62,015 bases of DNA, taken from the NCBI GenBank assembly GCA_024224155.1, contig JAAENP010000295.1:1-62015 (forward strand), read 5' to 3'. This DNA comes from a bacterium. Lineage in GTDB: Bacteria; Acidobacteriota; Thermoanaerobaculia; Multivoradales; JAHEKO01. Positions 25,298 through 34,156 of the stretch are shown here, piece after piece. The translations under genes were made by a program, and so were the position numbers. How positions within the stretch are numbered: the stretch's first letter is position 1; each line of letters begins with the position of its first letter. A model generated the notes under the pieces. It worked only from the letters and a program-made list of their open reading frames with translations, ran no database searches and was not told the DNA's origin.

Positions 25298-27021
25298 GGC
25301 GGCAGGACGAGGTAGACGTCCGAGGGCGGGTCCAGAAAGCGCATGCGCCCGGTACCGCGGTCGACCTCGAGCTCCAGGGGTGGTTCGCCGCCGAGGCCGA
25401 CGGTGACCCTGAGGTCGCTGACCGAGCAGTAGCTGCCGTCCGTGCGGGCGGTACGACTAATGGCGCGCTTGGACTTGGTCAGCACATGAACGCGATCCCC
25501 TCCTTTTGTGCGGGCGATTCCCAACCATCGCTTCCCCGGCGCCGCCTGGTTGGCGAGCATCCGGGCCGGGCCGTTGTTGTTGAAAACAACCAAATCGACG
25601 CCGCCGTCGTGATCGAGGTCTCCGGTCGCCAGTCCTCGACTGACCTCTGACAGAGTGAAGGCTTCGCCGGCGCTGGAGGAAACTTCCTCGAACGATCCGT
25701 CACCGCGATTGCGATGTAGCTGATTGGGCTGGTCGAGAGGGTAGATGTCGCCCTGCGCGGCCAGATCCAGAAGGATTCGTACTGCACCGTTGGCGATCGC
25801 GAGGTCCGGCCAGCCGTCGTTGTCGAAATCGATCGGAGCCACACCGAAACTGGTGTAGGGCATGCTCGGTGCCGCCAGGCCGGTCTCCCGGCTGCGGTCT
25901 TCGAACAGGCCGTCGCCGAGATTGCGATAGAAGGTATTGGATTCCTCGGCCAGATGAGTGAGGAAGAGATCTTCGCTGCCGTCGCCGTCGAAGTCCGCGG
26001 CGGCGAGTCCCATGCTCGCTTCGGGAGAGCCGTGTCGATTCAGCGCGGTGCCCGAGAACAGGGCGTCGTCGGCGAAGGTGCCGTCGCCGCGGCCCAGCCA
26101 CAGGTGGTTGGCCTCACCGTCGTTGGCCACATAGAGATCGAGCCGGCCGTCGCCGTTGAAGTCGCCGGAGATAACGCCGAGGCCGGCGCCGCGCGCCCGG
26201 CCAACTCCCGACTTCACCGAGATGTCCTCGAAGGTCCCGTCGCCCCGGTTGCGCAAAAGCAGATCGCTTTCCGACGTAAAGGCGCTCGGGCCGCAGTAGT
26301 CCAGTGCCGACGTCGAGGCGAAGCATCTCGGGTTCTCGTCGACGTCGAACTGCACGTAGTTCGCCGCGAACAGATCGAGGTCTCCGTCCTGATCGATGTC
26401 GACGAAGGTCGCGCTCGTACTCCATCTGGGGTCGTCGGCGCCGCTTCCGGCAGTCACGTTTTCGAACGACCCATCACCGCGATTGCGCCAGAGCTGATTC
26501 GAGCCGTAATTGGTGAGATAGAGGTCGAGGTCGCCGTCGTCGTCGTAGTCGCCGGCCGCGAGGCCCATGCCGTAGCCGGTGTCGCGAAAGCCGGCGGTGA
26601 CCGAGACGTCGACAAAGGCGGCGGCAGCCTTTCCTGCCGCGGTCTCGTGGAGGTCATTGCGATACAGCCGATCCCCGAGCGGTTTGTCAATCGGAAAGAG
26701 CGCCTGGTCGAGTGTCTCTCCGGTTGCGAGAAGCGTCCCCTGGCGGAAGAAGAGGTCGAGGTCGCCGTCACCGTCGAAGTCGACCAAGCCGCCGCCCTGC
26801 CCGGTCATTTCTGGGAAGTAGAAGGCTCCTACCATGCCATTGAAGTGGCGAAAATCCAGCCCGGCCTCGGCCGAGCGGTCCTGGAAGGTCGGCTTGCCCG
26901 TTGCGGCACTCAACGCCGCTGCGCCGGCGACCAGAATCAGAACCCCGGTGATGGCTTCGCCGACTCGGAATGTTCGCGTGTTGTTATCGTGAGATTCGCA
27001 CAAGGTCGCTAAGCCTAGCAT
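25294..27021 (-). CDS. CRTAC1-type FG-GAP/VCBS repeat protein with ASPIC/UnbV-like end
   Basis: About 575 residues from ATG 27021; an in-frame ATG at 27102 exists. An N-terminal hydrophobic segment (AITGVLILVAGAAALSAATG) should direct export. Then come at least seven FG-GAP/VCBS blades with calcium-loop signatures such as DFDGDGDLDLFF, DYDDDGDLDLYL, DIDQDGDLDLFA and DFNGDGRLDLYV, forming a beta-propeller. The C-terminus (WLGIARTKGG then GSYCSVSDLRVTVGLG) resembles the ASPIC/UnbV domain but seems shortened in its middle. Such proteins are extracellular; function is unknown. Its stop lies in the shared repeat at 25213-25297. Confidence 0.88.
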   Translation of the reverse strand: MLGLATLCESHDNNTRTFRVGEAITGVLILVAGAAALSAATGKPTFQDRSAEAGLDFRHFNGMVGAFYFPEMTGQGGGLVDFDGDGDLDLFFRQGTLLATGETLDQALFPIDKPLGDRLYRNDLHETAAGKAAAAFVDVSVTAGFRDTGYGMGLAAGDYDDDGDLDLYLTNYGSNQLWRNRGDGSFENVTAGSGADDPRWSTSATFVDIDQDGDLDLFAANYVQFDVDENPRCFASTSALDYCGPSAFTSESDLLLRNRGDGTFEDISVKSGVGRARGAGLGVISGDFNGDGRLDLYVANDGEANHLWLGRGDGTFADDALFSGTALNRHGSPEASMGLAAADFDGDGSEDLFLTHLAEESNTFYRNLGDGLFEDRSRETGLAAPSMPYTSFGVAPIDFDNDGWPDLAIANGAVRILLDLAAQGDIYPLDQPNQLHRNRGDGSFEEVSSSAGEAFTLSEVSRGLATGDLDHDGGVDLVVFNNNGPARMLANQAAPGKRWLGIARTKGGDRVHVLTKSKRAISRTARTDGSYCSVSDLRVTVGLGGEPPLELEVDRGTGRMRFLDPPSDVYLVLPP

Positions 27022-27050
27022 CGAGAACGGGATGGACGGACTGCCGGCAA

Positions 27051-27278
27051 CTTTCCACAGTTGCTGTGGAAAACACTGAGGAAATGGATGTGGAAAAAGC
27101 ACGGATCGAAGCTCACGACGCGGGTTCCAACGGATTGAACAAGGGATTGTGCAATGATTCTAAGTAGTTGAATCCTTGCGACTTATGGGAATCACGCGAA
27201 CTCGCTCGAGACCTGTCGTGAGGCTCCCCCGGCTTTTCCACAAGAGATTCTGTCCAGTACCTAAACGTCTGTGGATCA
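27051..27278. promoter_or_regulatory. DnaA-box-like cluster in a 353-base gene-free stretch
   Basis: The stretch 27022-27374 has no gene. It holds three exact TTTTCCACA 9-mers (27065-27073 and 27089-27097 on the minus strand, 27234-27242 on the plus strand), one TGATCCACA (27270-27278, minus) and one CTTTCCACA (27051-27059, plus). All are within one or two bases of the DnaA consensus TTATCCACA. The first two face each other as a perfect 9-base inverted repeat with a 3-base loop (27052-27072). The DNA is visibly richer in A/T than its surroundings. A replication origin or DnaA-binding control site is possible. Confidence 0.5.
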
Positions 27279-27374
27279 AGAACTTAGCTACCGCGCGGAT
27301 TGCCGGTCTGTGAATTGCCGCCCTTGGTTGCTATAGTTCGCGCCGCGCTTCGCCCCGCCGCTGGCTTCCTGAAG

Positions 27375-28499
27375 ATGACGGAACCCGATTCACTCAGAAG
27401 ATCGCCGCTCGATGCCGAGCACCGGGCCGCCGGCGCAAAGATGGCCCCGTTCGCCGGCTGGAGCATGCCAGTGAGCTACACCGGCGTCATGGAGGAGCAT
27501 CGGGCGGTTCGATCGACGGCCGGTCTCTTCGATGTTTCGCACATGGGAGAGGTGATCGTAGCCGGGGGACAGGCCGAGGCGTTCTTGCAGCTGGCAACGC
27601 CCAACGACGTCGGCAAGCTCGAGCCGGGGCAGGCTCATTACAGCTCGTTGTTGACCGAGGCCGGGACCTACATCGACGATCTGCTCATCTACCGGTTGGC
27701 CGCGGAGGAGTTCCTGCTGGTGATTAACGCCGCCAACGCCGAGAAGGACCTCGAGCATCTCCATGCCGTCGCCAGGCGTGAGTTCGGAGACGGCGCCGAT
27801 CTGTCGATTCGGGACGCGACCGATTCGTTCGCGCTTCTTGCGCTGCAGGGACCGCGAGCCGCGGCGCTGCTGACTCCGCTGGCCGACGAGCCGCTGGATA
27901 CGCTGGGCTACTACCGTTGCAGATGGAGCTGCGTGGCGGGCAGGAAGGTTTTTCTCGCCCGTACTGGATACACGGGTGAGGACGGTTTCGAGATCTTCGT
28001 CGATGCCGAAGCCGCGGGCGGGCTCTGGCGGGAACTGATGACGGCCGGCCGGAGCCACAGTCTGGCGCCGGCAGGATTGGGTGCCCGCGATACCCTCCGA
28101 ACGGAGGCCGCGATGGCCCTCTATGGCCACGAGATCGACGACACCACGACGCCATTCGAGGCGAGGTTGGGATGGACGATCAAGCTCGACAAGGGGCCTT
28201 TTGTGGGGCGCGACGCACTGATCGAGGCCAAGTCCAGGGGTCCCGCTCGCAAGTTGGTCGGGTTCGAGATCACCGGTCGTGGCATCGCGCGCCAAGGCTA
28301 CTCGGTGTTCGTGAACGGAGCTTCCGTGGGCACGGTCACTAGTGGTACCTTCAGTCCGACGCTCGAGAAGGCGATCGGCATGGCTTATGTGCCGAGTGAG
28401 TTAGCCCGGGTCGGGCGTGAGATGGAGATTGAACGGCGTGGGCGCAGGCTCTCGGCCGTGCAGGTGAAGCTACCGTTCTACAAGCGCGAAACGACCTAA
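27375..28499 (+). CDS. gcvT: Glycine cleavage T protein (aminomethyltransferase)
   Basis: GcvT transfers the methylene group from lipoyl-bound aminomethyl on the H protein to tetrahydrofolate, releasing ammonia. The 374-residue product begins at ATG 27375 (an open extension to 27300 lacks family similarity) and shows the N-terminal AKMAPFAGWSMPVSY, the DVSHMGEV region and the LGARDTLRTEAAMALYGHEI region. The H-protein gene follows 25 bases later. The P protein and lipoamide dehydrogenase genes are not in the window. A TATAGT at 27332-27337 could be its -10 box, with no convincing -35. Confidence 0.96.
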   Translation: MTEPDSLRRSPLDAEHRAAGAKMAPFAGWSMPVSYTGVMEEHRAVRSTAGLFDVSHMGEVIVAGGQAEAFLQLATPNDVGKLEPGQAHYSSLLTEAGTYIDDLLIYRLAAEEFLLVINAANAEKDLEHLHAVARREFGDGADLSIRDATDSFALLALQGPRAAALLTPLADEPLDTLGYYRCRWSCVAGRKVFLARTGYTGEDGFEIFVDAEAAGGLWRELMTAGRSHSLAPAGLGARDTLRTEAAMALYGHEIDDTTTPFEARLGWTIKLDKGPFVGRDALIEAKSRGPARKLVGFEITGRGIARQGYSVFVNGASVGTVTSGTFSPTLEKAIGMAYVPSELARVGREMEIERRGRRLSAVQVKLPFYKRETT

Positions 28500-28524
28500 C
28501 GCATGAACCCTGGGGGGTTGAGAG

Positions 28525-28908
28525 ATGTATCCGCAGGACTACAGATACTCGAAAGACCATGAGTGGGTGCGAGACGAGGAAGACACCGTCGTCGTAGGCA
28601 TCACGGATTTTGCACAGAGCGAGCTCGGCGACGTCGTCTACGTGGAGCTGCCCGAGGTCGGTGCTACGTTCGAGACCGATGATGAAGTCGGGACGATCGA
28701 GTCGGTCAAGGCCGTGGCGGAAGTCTATACGCCCCTTGCGGGCGAGGTCGTAGAAATCAACGAGGCGCTGGTCGACGGACCCGAGAAGGTCAATGACGAC
28801 CCCCACGGCGAAGGCTGGCTGTTTCAGCTGCGGGTCTCGTCGCCCGGACAGGCCGACCAGCTCATGACGGCCGAGGCCTACGAGGCCTTTATTCAAAGCG
28901 AAGGTTGA
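28525..28908 (+). CDS. gcvH: Glycine cleavage H protein
   Basis: A 127-residue lipoyl carrier. The lipoylation site is the Lys in GTIESVKAVAEVYTP, and the family end GEGWLFQLRVS is present. It shuttles the aminomethyl group between the P and T proteins. ATG 28525 is preceded by a purine-rich GGGGGGTTGAGAG. The gene's stop overlaps the start of a small membrane protein gene. Confidence 0.97.
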   Translation: MYPQDYRYSKDHEWVRDEEDTVVVGITDFAQSELGDVVYVELPEVGATFETDDEVGTIESVKAVAEVYTPLAGEVVEINEALVDGPEKVNDDPHGEGWLFQLRVSSPGQADQLMTAEAYEAFIQSEG

Positions 28909-29330
28909 CCGGCGGCGGAATCAGAGCTTCGGCACGAGCCGAGCTCGGGATGCTCCTCTTCTTCTTGATCTGCTGGGTAGTGTTCTGCGTCCATGCGCTG
29001 GCCGGGTACCCCCTGGCCGGCTACCTGCGCCTCAACCTCTACCACCTGTATGGACTGGCGGCGAGCGGCGGTTGGCTCCTGGGCAACCTCGCGGTCGGTC
29101 GGGAGCGACGCTTCGAGCGCCAGGGCGGCGATCCGCTGCCACCGGCGACTCGTCGACGCCTGTTCTTTCTGGAGCTGCTGGCTCCGGGCGGAGCTCTCTT
29201 TCTGTTGTGGTCGCTCGCGCCGAAGCCGATACGGATCGGGGTTCCGATGGCGCCGATCTACGCGACGGGAGTCTTCGTCCTGTTCTTTCTCGTGCCGGTG
29301 AGCCTGAAACGCGTGTTCGGCCCCAAATAG
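28905..29330 (+). CDS. Conserved-looking membrane protein of unknown function
   Basis: 141 residues from TTG 28905 (overlapping the gcvH stop) or 126 from ATG 28950. Three to four hydrophobic segments are visible: LLFFLICWVVFCVHALAGYP, LYGLAASGGWLLGNLAV, FFLELLAPGGALFLLW and ATGVFVLFFLVPVSL. It lies in translational overlap with gcvH, which suggests co-expression, but no relation to glycine metabolism can be shown. Confidence 0.7.
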   Translation: MTGGGIRASARAELGMLLFFLICWVVFCVHALAGYPLAGYLRLNLYHLYGLAASGGWLLGNLAVGRERRFERQGGDPLPPATRRRLFFLELLAPGGALFLLWSLAPKPIRIGVPMAPIYATGVFVLFFLVPVSLKRVFGPK

Positions 29331-29346
29331 CCAGCCGGCCTCCCGC

Positions 29347-30402
29347 TCAGCGACCTAGGCCCTCGTAGCGGTCGAGCAGCATGGCGTCGCCGTACGAATA
29401 GAACCTATAACCGCGCTCCACGGCGAGCCTGTAGGCGTCGAGCACGCGCCTCCGGCCGGCGAATGCCGAGACCAGCATCAGCAGCGTAGAGCGCGGCAGG
29501 TGGAAGTTGGTCAGCAGCCGGTCCACCACCTTGAACTCGAAGCCGGGCTTGATGAAGAGCTCGGTCGAGCCCTTGGCGGCAACGAGACCACCGGGTGAGC
29601 GCACCGCGGACTCGAGGGTCCGTACCACCGTTGTACCCACCGCGACGATCTGGCCGCCGCTCGCCCGGGTCCTCTCGATTGCCAGAGCGGCGCTGTCGTC
29701 GATCTCGAAGCGCTCGGATTCCATTGTGTGGTCGTCGATGCGGTCGACACTCACCGGCCGGAAGGTCCCGGGCCCCACGTGGAGAGTGAGCTTGGCGACT
29801 CCGATGCCGCGCGCCTCGATTCTCCCCAGCAGGTCCCGGTCGAAGTGAAGACCTGCGGTTGGAGCCGCGACCGCACCGGGGACCTCGGCGTAGACGGTCT
29901 GATAGCGGTCGCGATCGGTGTCGGTGTCGTCGCGGGCGATGTATGGGGGCAAGGGCACATGGCCGAGTTCCGACAGATGCCGTACCGGGGGCGAAGAGAA
30001 CCGAAGCAATAGGCGATCCGGCGCCAGGTGCTCGAGAACCTCCACCCGCAAGTCGTCGTGGAAGAGAATCCGAGTGCCTGGCCGCATCCGCTTGCGCGGC
30101 CGACCCAGACAGATCCACTCGCTGGCCCGATCGATTCCTGCCTCGGGGTCGCGAGGAGCGACCAGGAGGATCTCCGCCCGACCTCCGCCCGGCCGCCGGC
30201 CAAACAGGCGAGCCGCGAGGACGCGGGTGTTGTTGACCACCAGAAGATCCCCGGGGCTGAGCATCTCCGGCAGTTCGGAGATCTGATGATCCTCGGGCCG
30301 GCCGATCGAGGGCACGGTCAGCAGGCGGCTACGACCGCGCTCGAGCGCCTGCTGAGCAATGAGCTCGGGGGGCAGATCGTAGTCGAAATCCGATGTCAGC
30401 AC
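29347..30402 (-). CDS. queA: tRNA preQ1(34) S-adenosylmethionine ribosyltransferase-isomerase
   Basis: QueA moves the ribosyl group of SAM to preQ1 in tRNA, giving epoxyqueuosine. The 351-residue product from GTG 30402 begins LTSDFDYDLPPELIAQ, the expected N-terminus, and contains LLVVNNTRVLAARLFG, AAPTAGLHFD, LTLHVGPGTFRPV and TNFHLPRSTLLMLVSAF. An open extension to 30618 is not similar to the family. It is the last gene of a minus-strand run with the peptide transporter genes, 56 bases behind the second permease; co-transcription is likely but probably incidental. Confidence 0.96.
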   Translation of the reverse strand: MLTSDFDYDLPPELIAQQALERGRSRLLTVPSIGRPEDHQISELPEMLSPGDLLVVNNTRVLAARLFGRRPGGGRAEILLVAPRDPEAGIDRASEWICLGRPRKRMRPGTRILFHDDLRVEVLEHLAPDRLLLRFSSPPVRHLSELGHVPLPPYIARDDTDTDRDRYQTVYAEVPGAVAAPTAGLHFDRDLLGRIEARGIGVAKLTLHVGPGTFRPVSVDRIDDHTMESERFEIDDSAALAIERTRASGGQIVAVGTTVVRTLESAVRSPGGLVAAKGSTELFIKPGFEFKVVDRLLTNFHLPRSTLLMLVSAFAGRRRVLDAYRLAVERGYRFYSYGDAMLLDRYEGLGR

Positions 30403-30458
30403 TGGCCTGATCTTCTCACCAGCGTTCGTTGCAGCAGAGCGTTGGTGAGAAGGCCGGG

Positions 30459-31436
30459 CTAAGAGGCCTCCGCCGGGCCTCGCCGCAGCCGGGACTGCAG
30501 ATCGTCCCCCACCAGGTTGAAGGCAACGACTGTGATGACGATCGCAAGCCCGGGCAGTGTCGACGTCCACCAAGCGGTCGCGATGTCCGGAACACCGTCG
30601 GCAATCATGTTGCCCCATGACGGCGTCGGCGGCCGGATACCCAACCCCAGAAACGACAGCGCGGCTTCGAGGAGCAGGACGTCACCGATTCTGAGCGTGG
30701 TTGCCACCACGACGGGAGCCGCCGCATTGGGTAGCAGGTGACTGATCAGGGTTCGCAGCTGGCTCGCGCCGGAGGCTCTCGCCGCGAGGGCCATTTCGGT
30801 GTTCTTGAGCCGCAGCAACTCGGCTCGCACTAGCCGACCCACGGACATCCAGCTGGTCGCACCCAGGACGACGATGACGGTGATCGGACCGGCATTCAGG
30901 AACGCTGCCAGGGCGAGTAACAGAAAGAGCCTGGGGAAGGCGACGAAGCCGTCGACGAGTCGCATGAGCGCGGTGTCGGCTAGCCGTCCTCCCACGGCGG
31001 CCGCGCTGCCGACGATCACGCCCAGGAGACTCGCCAGCACGGCCGCCAGGAGGGCGACCGCCAGAGAGACCCGGCTGCCGTGCAGGAGGCGAGCCCAGAC
31101 GTCGCGGCCGACCCGGTCGGTTCCAAGCGGAAAGAACCGCTCGCGCGTGATTCGTCCGCGCTCGGTTCGCTGGATCGACTCCGTCGGAATCAGACGGCTC
31201 CCGTCCTCGGTCGTGGCGGCCACACCGTCGGGAGTAACCTCGACTCTGCGCGCCAGAAGGCGGCTGCCGTCTCGGCCAAGGACCTCGAAGCGCCTCGAAC
31301 CCGGAGCCAGATTGGCGCCGTTGACGGGGTCGTATTGGACGGTCGGATCGGCTTGGCTCAACCAGGGGGCCAGCACGGCCACGAGCACCAGGGTAAACAG
31401 CACGGCGGCGCCGAGTCCCGAATCACTCCTACCCAC
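30459..31436 (-). CDS. Peptide/nickel-type ABC transporter permease (OppC/DppC)
   Basis: A 325-residue inner-membrane permease. After TM1 (GLGAAVLFTLVLVAVLAPWL) there is a periplasmic domain of about 90 residues, then the FPLGTDRVGRDVWARLLHG segment that precedes the transport core in this family, and the EAA loop around ARASGASQLRTLISHLLPN. GTG 31436 overlaps the upstream permease stop by eight bases; the longer frame to 31574 is inside that gene. No ATPase gene (OppD/F) is in the window, so the transporter must share or import its ATPases from another locus. Confidence 0.92.
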   Translation of the reverse strand: MGRSDSGLGAAVLFTLVLVAVLAPWLSQADPTVQYDPVNGANLAPGSRRFEVLGRDGSRLLARRVEVTPDGVAATTEDGSRLIPTESIQRTERGRITRERFFPLGTDRVGRDVWARLLHGSRVSLAVALLAAVLASLLGVIVGSAAAVGGRLADTALMRLVDGFVAFPRLFLLLALAAFLNAGPITVIVVLGATSWMSVGRLVRAELLRLKNTEMALAARASGASQLRTLISHLLPNAAAPVVVATTLRIGDVLLLEAALSFLGLGIRPPTPSWGNMIADGVPDIATAWWTSTLPGLAIVITVVAFNLVGDDLQSRLRRGPAEAS

Positions 31437-32421
31437 GATGGGCGATCTCCCTGCGGACCCGCGGATCGACGGCGGCATGCCCGAGATCCGCGAGCAGATT
31501 GCCGCAGACGACCATGGTCGCCGCCAGAAGCGTGGCGCCGAGGATGACTGGGTAGTCTCGGGCCAGGATCGCACTGTAGGCGAGCCTGCCCATCCCCGGC
31601 AACGAGAACACCACTTCCGTGACCAACGCGCCGCTGATCAGGTAAGGCAGCGAAAGACCAGCGATCTGGATGACCGGCACCAGGGCGTTCTTGAGCGCCA
31701 GCACCCACAGAATGCGTCCCTCGCCGACTCCGGCGGCTCGCGAGCTGCGGATGAAGTCCTCGTGGCCAACCTCGAGAAGGGAATTGCGCACGAATCGGGT
31801 CACGCCGCCGGCCATCGCCAGACCCAGGACCGAGGCCGGCAGCACCAGATGATGAGCGGTATCCAGCAGCCGCCGCGGCGACGACCAAGCGCCCCAGTCG
31901 AGGGCCTCGATCGAGGATATGCCGCTCGCCGGGAACCAGCCCGCCCGGTAGCTCAGCAGCAGCAGGGCCATCAAGCCGAGCCAAAAATGGGGAGTGGAGT
32001 AGAGAATTAGGGACAGCCATCGCACTACCCGGTCGGTTAGCGAGCCCTGGCGGCGAGCGGCCAATGCGCCGAGCAGGATTCCGACTCCGAACTGAATCAA
32101 GAGGGCTGTGATCGCCAGCACCGCGGTCGGCGCCAGGTGGTCGGCGAGAACCCGGGTGACCGGCCGGTTGTGGGTGAACGAAAACCCCAGGTCGGCGCGC
32201 AGAACAACCGAGCCGAGCCACCGGACGTACTGCTCCGGCAGGGGCCGATCGAGGCCTAAGGCGTGGCGCAGCTGATCCTGCTGGGCCTGCGACATGCGCG
32301 CGTCGAGGTATCGCGTCGTCGGGTCGCCCGGCGCCAGGTGGACGGCGAAGAAGGCCAGAGTCAAGACGATCCCGATCACCAGGATGGCGGTGACGGTGCG
32401 CCGAAGAAGAAACCCAGTCAA
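31429..32421 (-). CDS. Peptide/nickel-type ABC transporter permease (OppB/DppB)
   Basis: 330 residues with the OppB N-terminal transmembrane helix (LLRRTVTAILVIGIVLTLAF) and the following HLAPGDP motif, then five more helices and the EAA loop in SSRAAGVGEGRILWVLALKN. With the OppC-like protein it forms the membrane channel for peptides or related solutes. TTG 32421 is the likely start, seven bases after the binding-protein stop. The characteristic ARDYPVILGATLL tail is intact. Confidence 0.92.
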   Translation of the reverse strand: MTGFLLRRTVTAILVIGIVLTLAFFAVHLAPGDPTTRYLDARMSQAQQDQLRHALGLDRPLPEQYVRWLGSVVLRADLGFSFTHNRPVTRVLADHLAPTAVLAITALLIQFGVGILLGALAARRQGSLTDRVVRWLSLILYSTPHFWLGLMALLLLSYRAGWFPASGISSIEALDWGAWSSPRRLLDTAHHLVLPASVLGLAMAGGVTRFVRNSLLEVGHEDFIRSSRAAGVGEGRILWVLALKNALVPVIQIAGLSLPYLISGALVTEVVFSLPGMGRLAYSAILARDYPVILGATLLAATMVVCGNLLADLGHAAVDPRVRREIAHRG

Positions 32422-32428
32422 GGATTCC

Positions 32429-34057
32429 CTACGAGGAAACGGGCGCCAGCCACCACTCGTCGAGGTTGAAGTACGCGCTCAGCGGATTCGGCTGTGCGTT
32501 CTTCACCTTCTTGGACACGCCGTAGTGGCGCATCGGCTCCCAGAGGAAGGTGTAGGGCTGCTCCTCGTGGAGAATCTCCTGGATGCGGTGGAGCGGGGGA
32601 GCGGCATCCTCGGGTCGTGCCGGGCGCCTGGCGAGCGCGATCAGCTCATCGACCTGGGCGTTCGAGTAGCAGCCGTAGTTCTTGCCGTCTTCGATGGAGT
32701 CGGTGTGGAAGGCGTAGGTGAGATTGAGTGACGTGTCGATTCCCCAGGCGCTAATGATGGCGTCGACACCGTGGCTCTGATGCCGGGCCCAGAGCGAGTT
32801 GAACTCGAGCAGGCTCACTCGAGCTTCGACGCCGATTTTTCTGAGTTGCTCCTGGACGAGGACGGCAACGTCCGCGCGGATCTGATTGTCGCCGTTGGTT
32901 GCGAGCTCGAATGAGAACTTGCGGCCGTCCTTGTCCAGGTAGCCGTCGCCGTCGTCATCACCCCATCCGGCCTTGGCCAGGAGTCTTCGGGCTGCGTCGG
33001 GATCGTAGGGCCAGGGCACGAGGTCGGGGTTGAAGGCCCAGACCGATGTGAGGATCGGCGACACGGCCGGACGAGCGGATTCCCCCCACAGGGCTTTGAC
33101 GATCGATTCACGATCGATGGCCAAGGTCATCGCCTTCCGGATACTCGCGTCCTCGAACAGACCTTGGCAGCCGTTCCAACCGATATAGGTGTACTGGCGA
33201 TGCCACTTCGAGATCAGATCGGTGCGCCCGGATCTCTCGACGTCCGCGGCGCGTTTCGGAAGCACGTGCTCGACGAAATCGACCTGTCCCGCCAACAGGT
33301 GCTCGACCTGGTTGGTCCGGTTCGGGATGACCCGAAACACCAGTCGGTCGAGCTTGGGATATCCCTGTCGGAAGTGGTTCTCGTTACGCTCCAGGACGAT
33401 CTGTTGCTGAGGCTGCAGTCTGGCCAGCATGAACGGTCCGGAGACGACAAGGTTGTCGAGGAACCAGGTTTCGTTGCCGCGCCACTCGGAAAACGGCAGC
33501 TTGGACCACGCATGCTTGGGAAGGATCACGCCTTCGTTGAGATCGCTCAGACGGGACGAGTAGACCTCGGAGAAGCGGAACTCGACGGTGTGGTCGTCGA
33601 AGGCGACGACCCGCTCGATGGCGTCTTTGCTCTGAGCCTCTTCCCAGGCGACTTCGGGATTGACCTGAGCCGTATAGGTCCAGACGACGTCGGCGGCCGT
33701 AATGGGAACCCCGTCGCTCCATTCGATTCCAGGGCGCAGGAGGAGTCGAAGCGTCTTGCCATCCTCTGACCAGGTGTAGTCTTGCGCCAACTCGGGCTCG
33801 AAGGTGGGCGGATGCTCGGCGTAGTCGGGCTGTTCCTGGAACAGGGACAGAAACAGCTGGTCGAGAATATCCTGCTCGAAGCGCGATCCGCCTCCGGTCA
33901 GCTGGTTGACGCCGGTGATGTCGACCCCTGTGGCGATGACGACCGTACCCCCGCGAGCCGACTCGTTGCCGGTCGTATAGGTCCCGCCGGGGGCTCGGTC
34001 GCAGGCGGTGAACGAGGCGACGAGCACGGCGCAACCGAGCGCAAGCCGGCCGGACAT
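32429..34057 (-). CDS. Peptide-binding lipoprotein of ABC transporter (SBP family 5)
   Basis: Extracytoplasmic solute-binding protein of about 542 residues, first gene of the transporter operon. The signal (LALGCAVLVASFTAC) ends in a lipobox-like FTAC. Family 5 landmarks are LRPGIEWSDGVPITAADVVW, ASIRKAMTLAIDRESIV and LAKAGW. ATG 34057 has GGAG five bases upstream; ATG 34084 is also possible, while the longer open frame beyond is antisense to the kinase gene. C-terminal region FLWEPMRHYGVSKKVKN is normal for dipeptide or oligopeptide binders; the exact ligand is unknown. Confidence 0.93.
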   Translation of the reverse strand: MSGRLALGCAVLVASFTACDRAPGGTYTTGNESARGGTVVIATGVDITGVNQLTGGGSRFEQDILDQLFLSLFQEQPDYAEHPPTFEPELAQDYTWSEDGKTLRLLLRPGIEWSDGVPITAADVVWTYTAQVNPEVAWEEAQSKDAIERVVAFDDHTVEFRFSEVYSSRLSDLNEGVILPKHAWSKLPFSEWRGNETWFLDNLVVSGPFMLARLQPQQQIVLERNENHFRQGYPKLDRLVFRVIPNRTNQVEHLLAGQVDFVEHVLPKRAADVERSGRTDLISKWHRQYTYIGWNGCQGLFEDASIRKAMTLAIDRESIVKALWGESARPAVSPILTSVWAFNPDLVPWPYDPDAARRLLAKAGWGDDDGDGYLDKDGRKFSFELATNGDNQIRADVAVLVQEQLRKIGVEARVSLLEFNSLWARHQSHGVDAIISAWGIDTSLNLTYAFHTDSIEDGKNYGCYSNAQVDELIALARRPARPEDAAPPLHRIQEILHEEQPYTFLWEPMRHYGVSKKVKNAQPNPLSAYFNLDEWWLAPVSS

Positions 34058-34156
34058 CGGAGCTCCGTACTGAGGGTTCTTCATTGACCGGAGGGTTTTT
34101 GCCATCGTAGCGAATGCCTCGGAGACGGTCAATCGGAATGCTATTCTGCTTCGGTC

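Noticed and set aside
25954-27012. 352-codon plus-strand ORF opposite the FG-GAP gene
   Set aside because: The Val/Glu-rich repeats are just the reverse reading of the Asp/Gly calcium loops.
30459-34057. A complete Opp/Dpp transporter
   Set aside because: Binding protein and permeases are present but both ATPase genes are missing from the window, so only a partial system is called.
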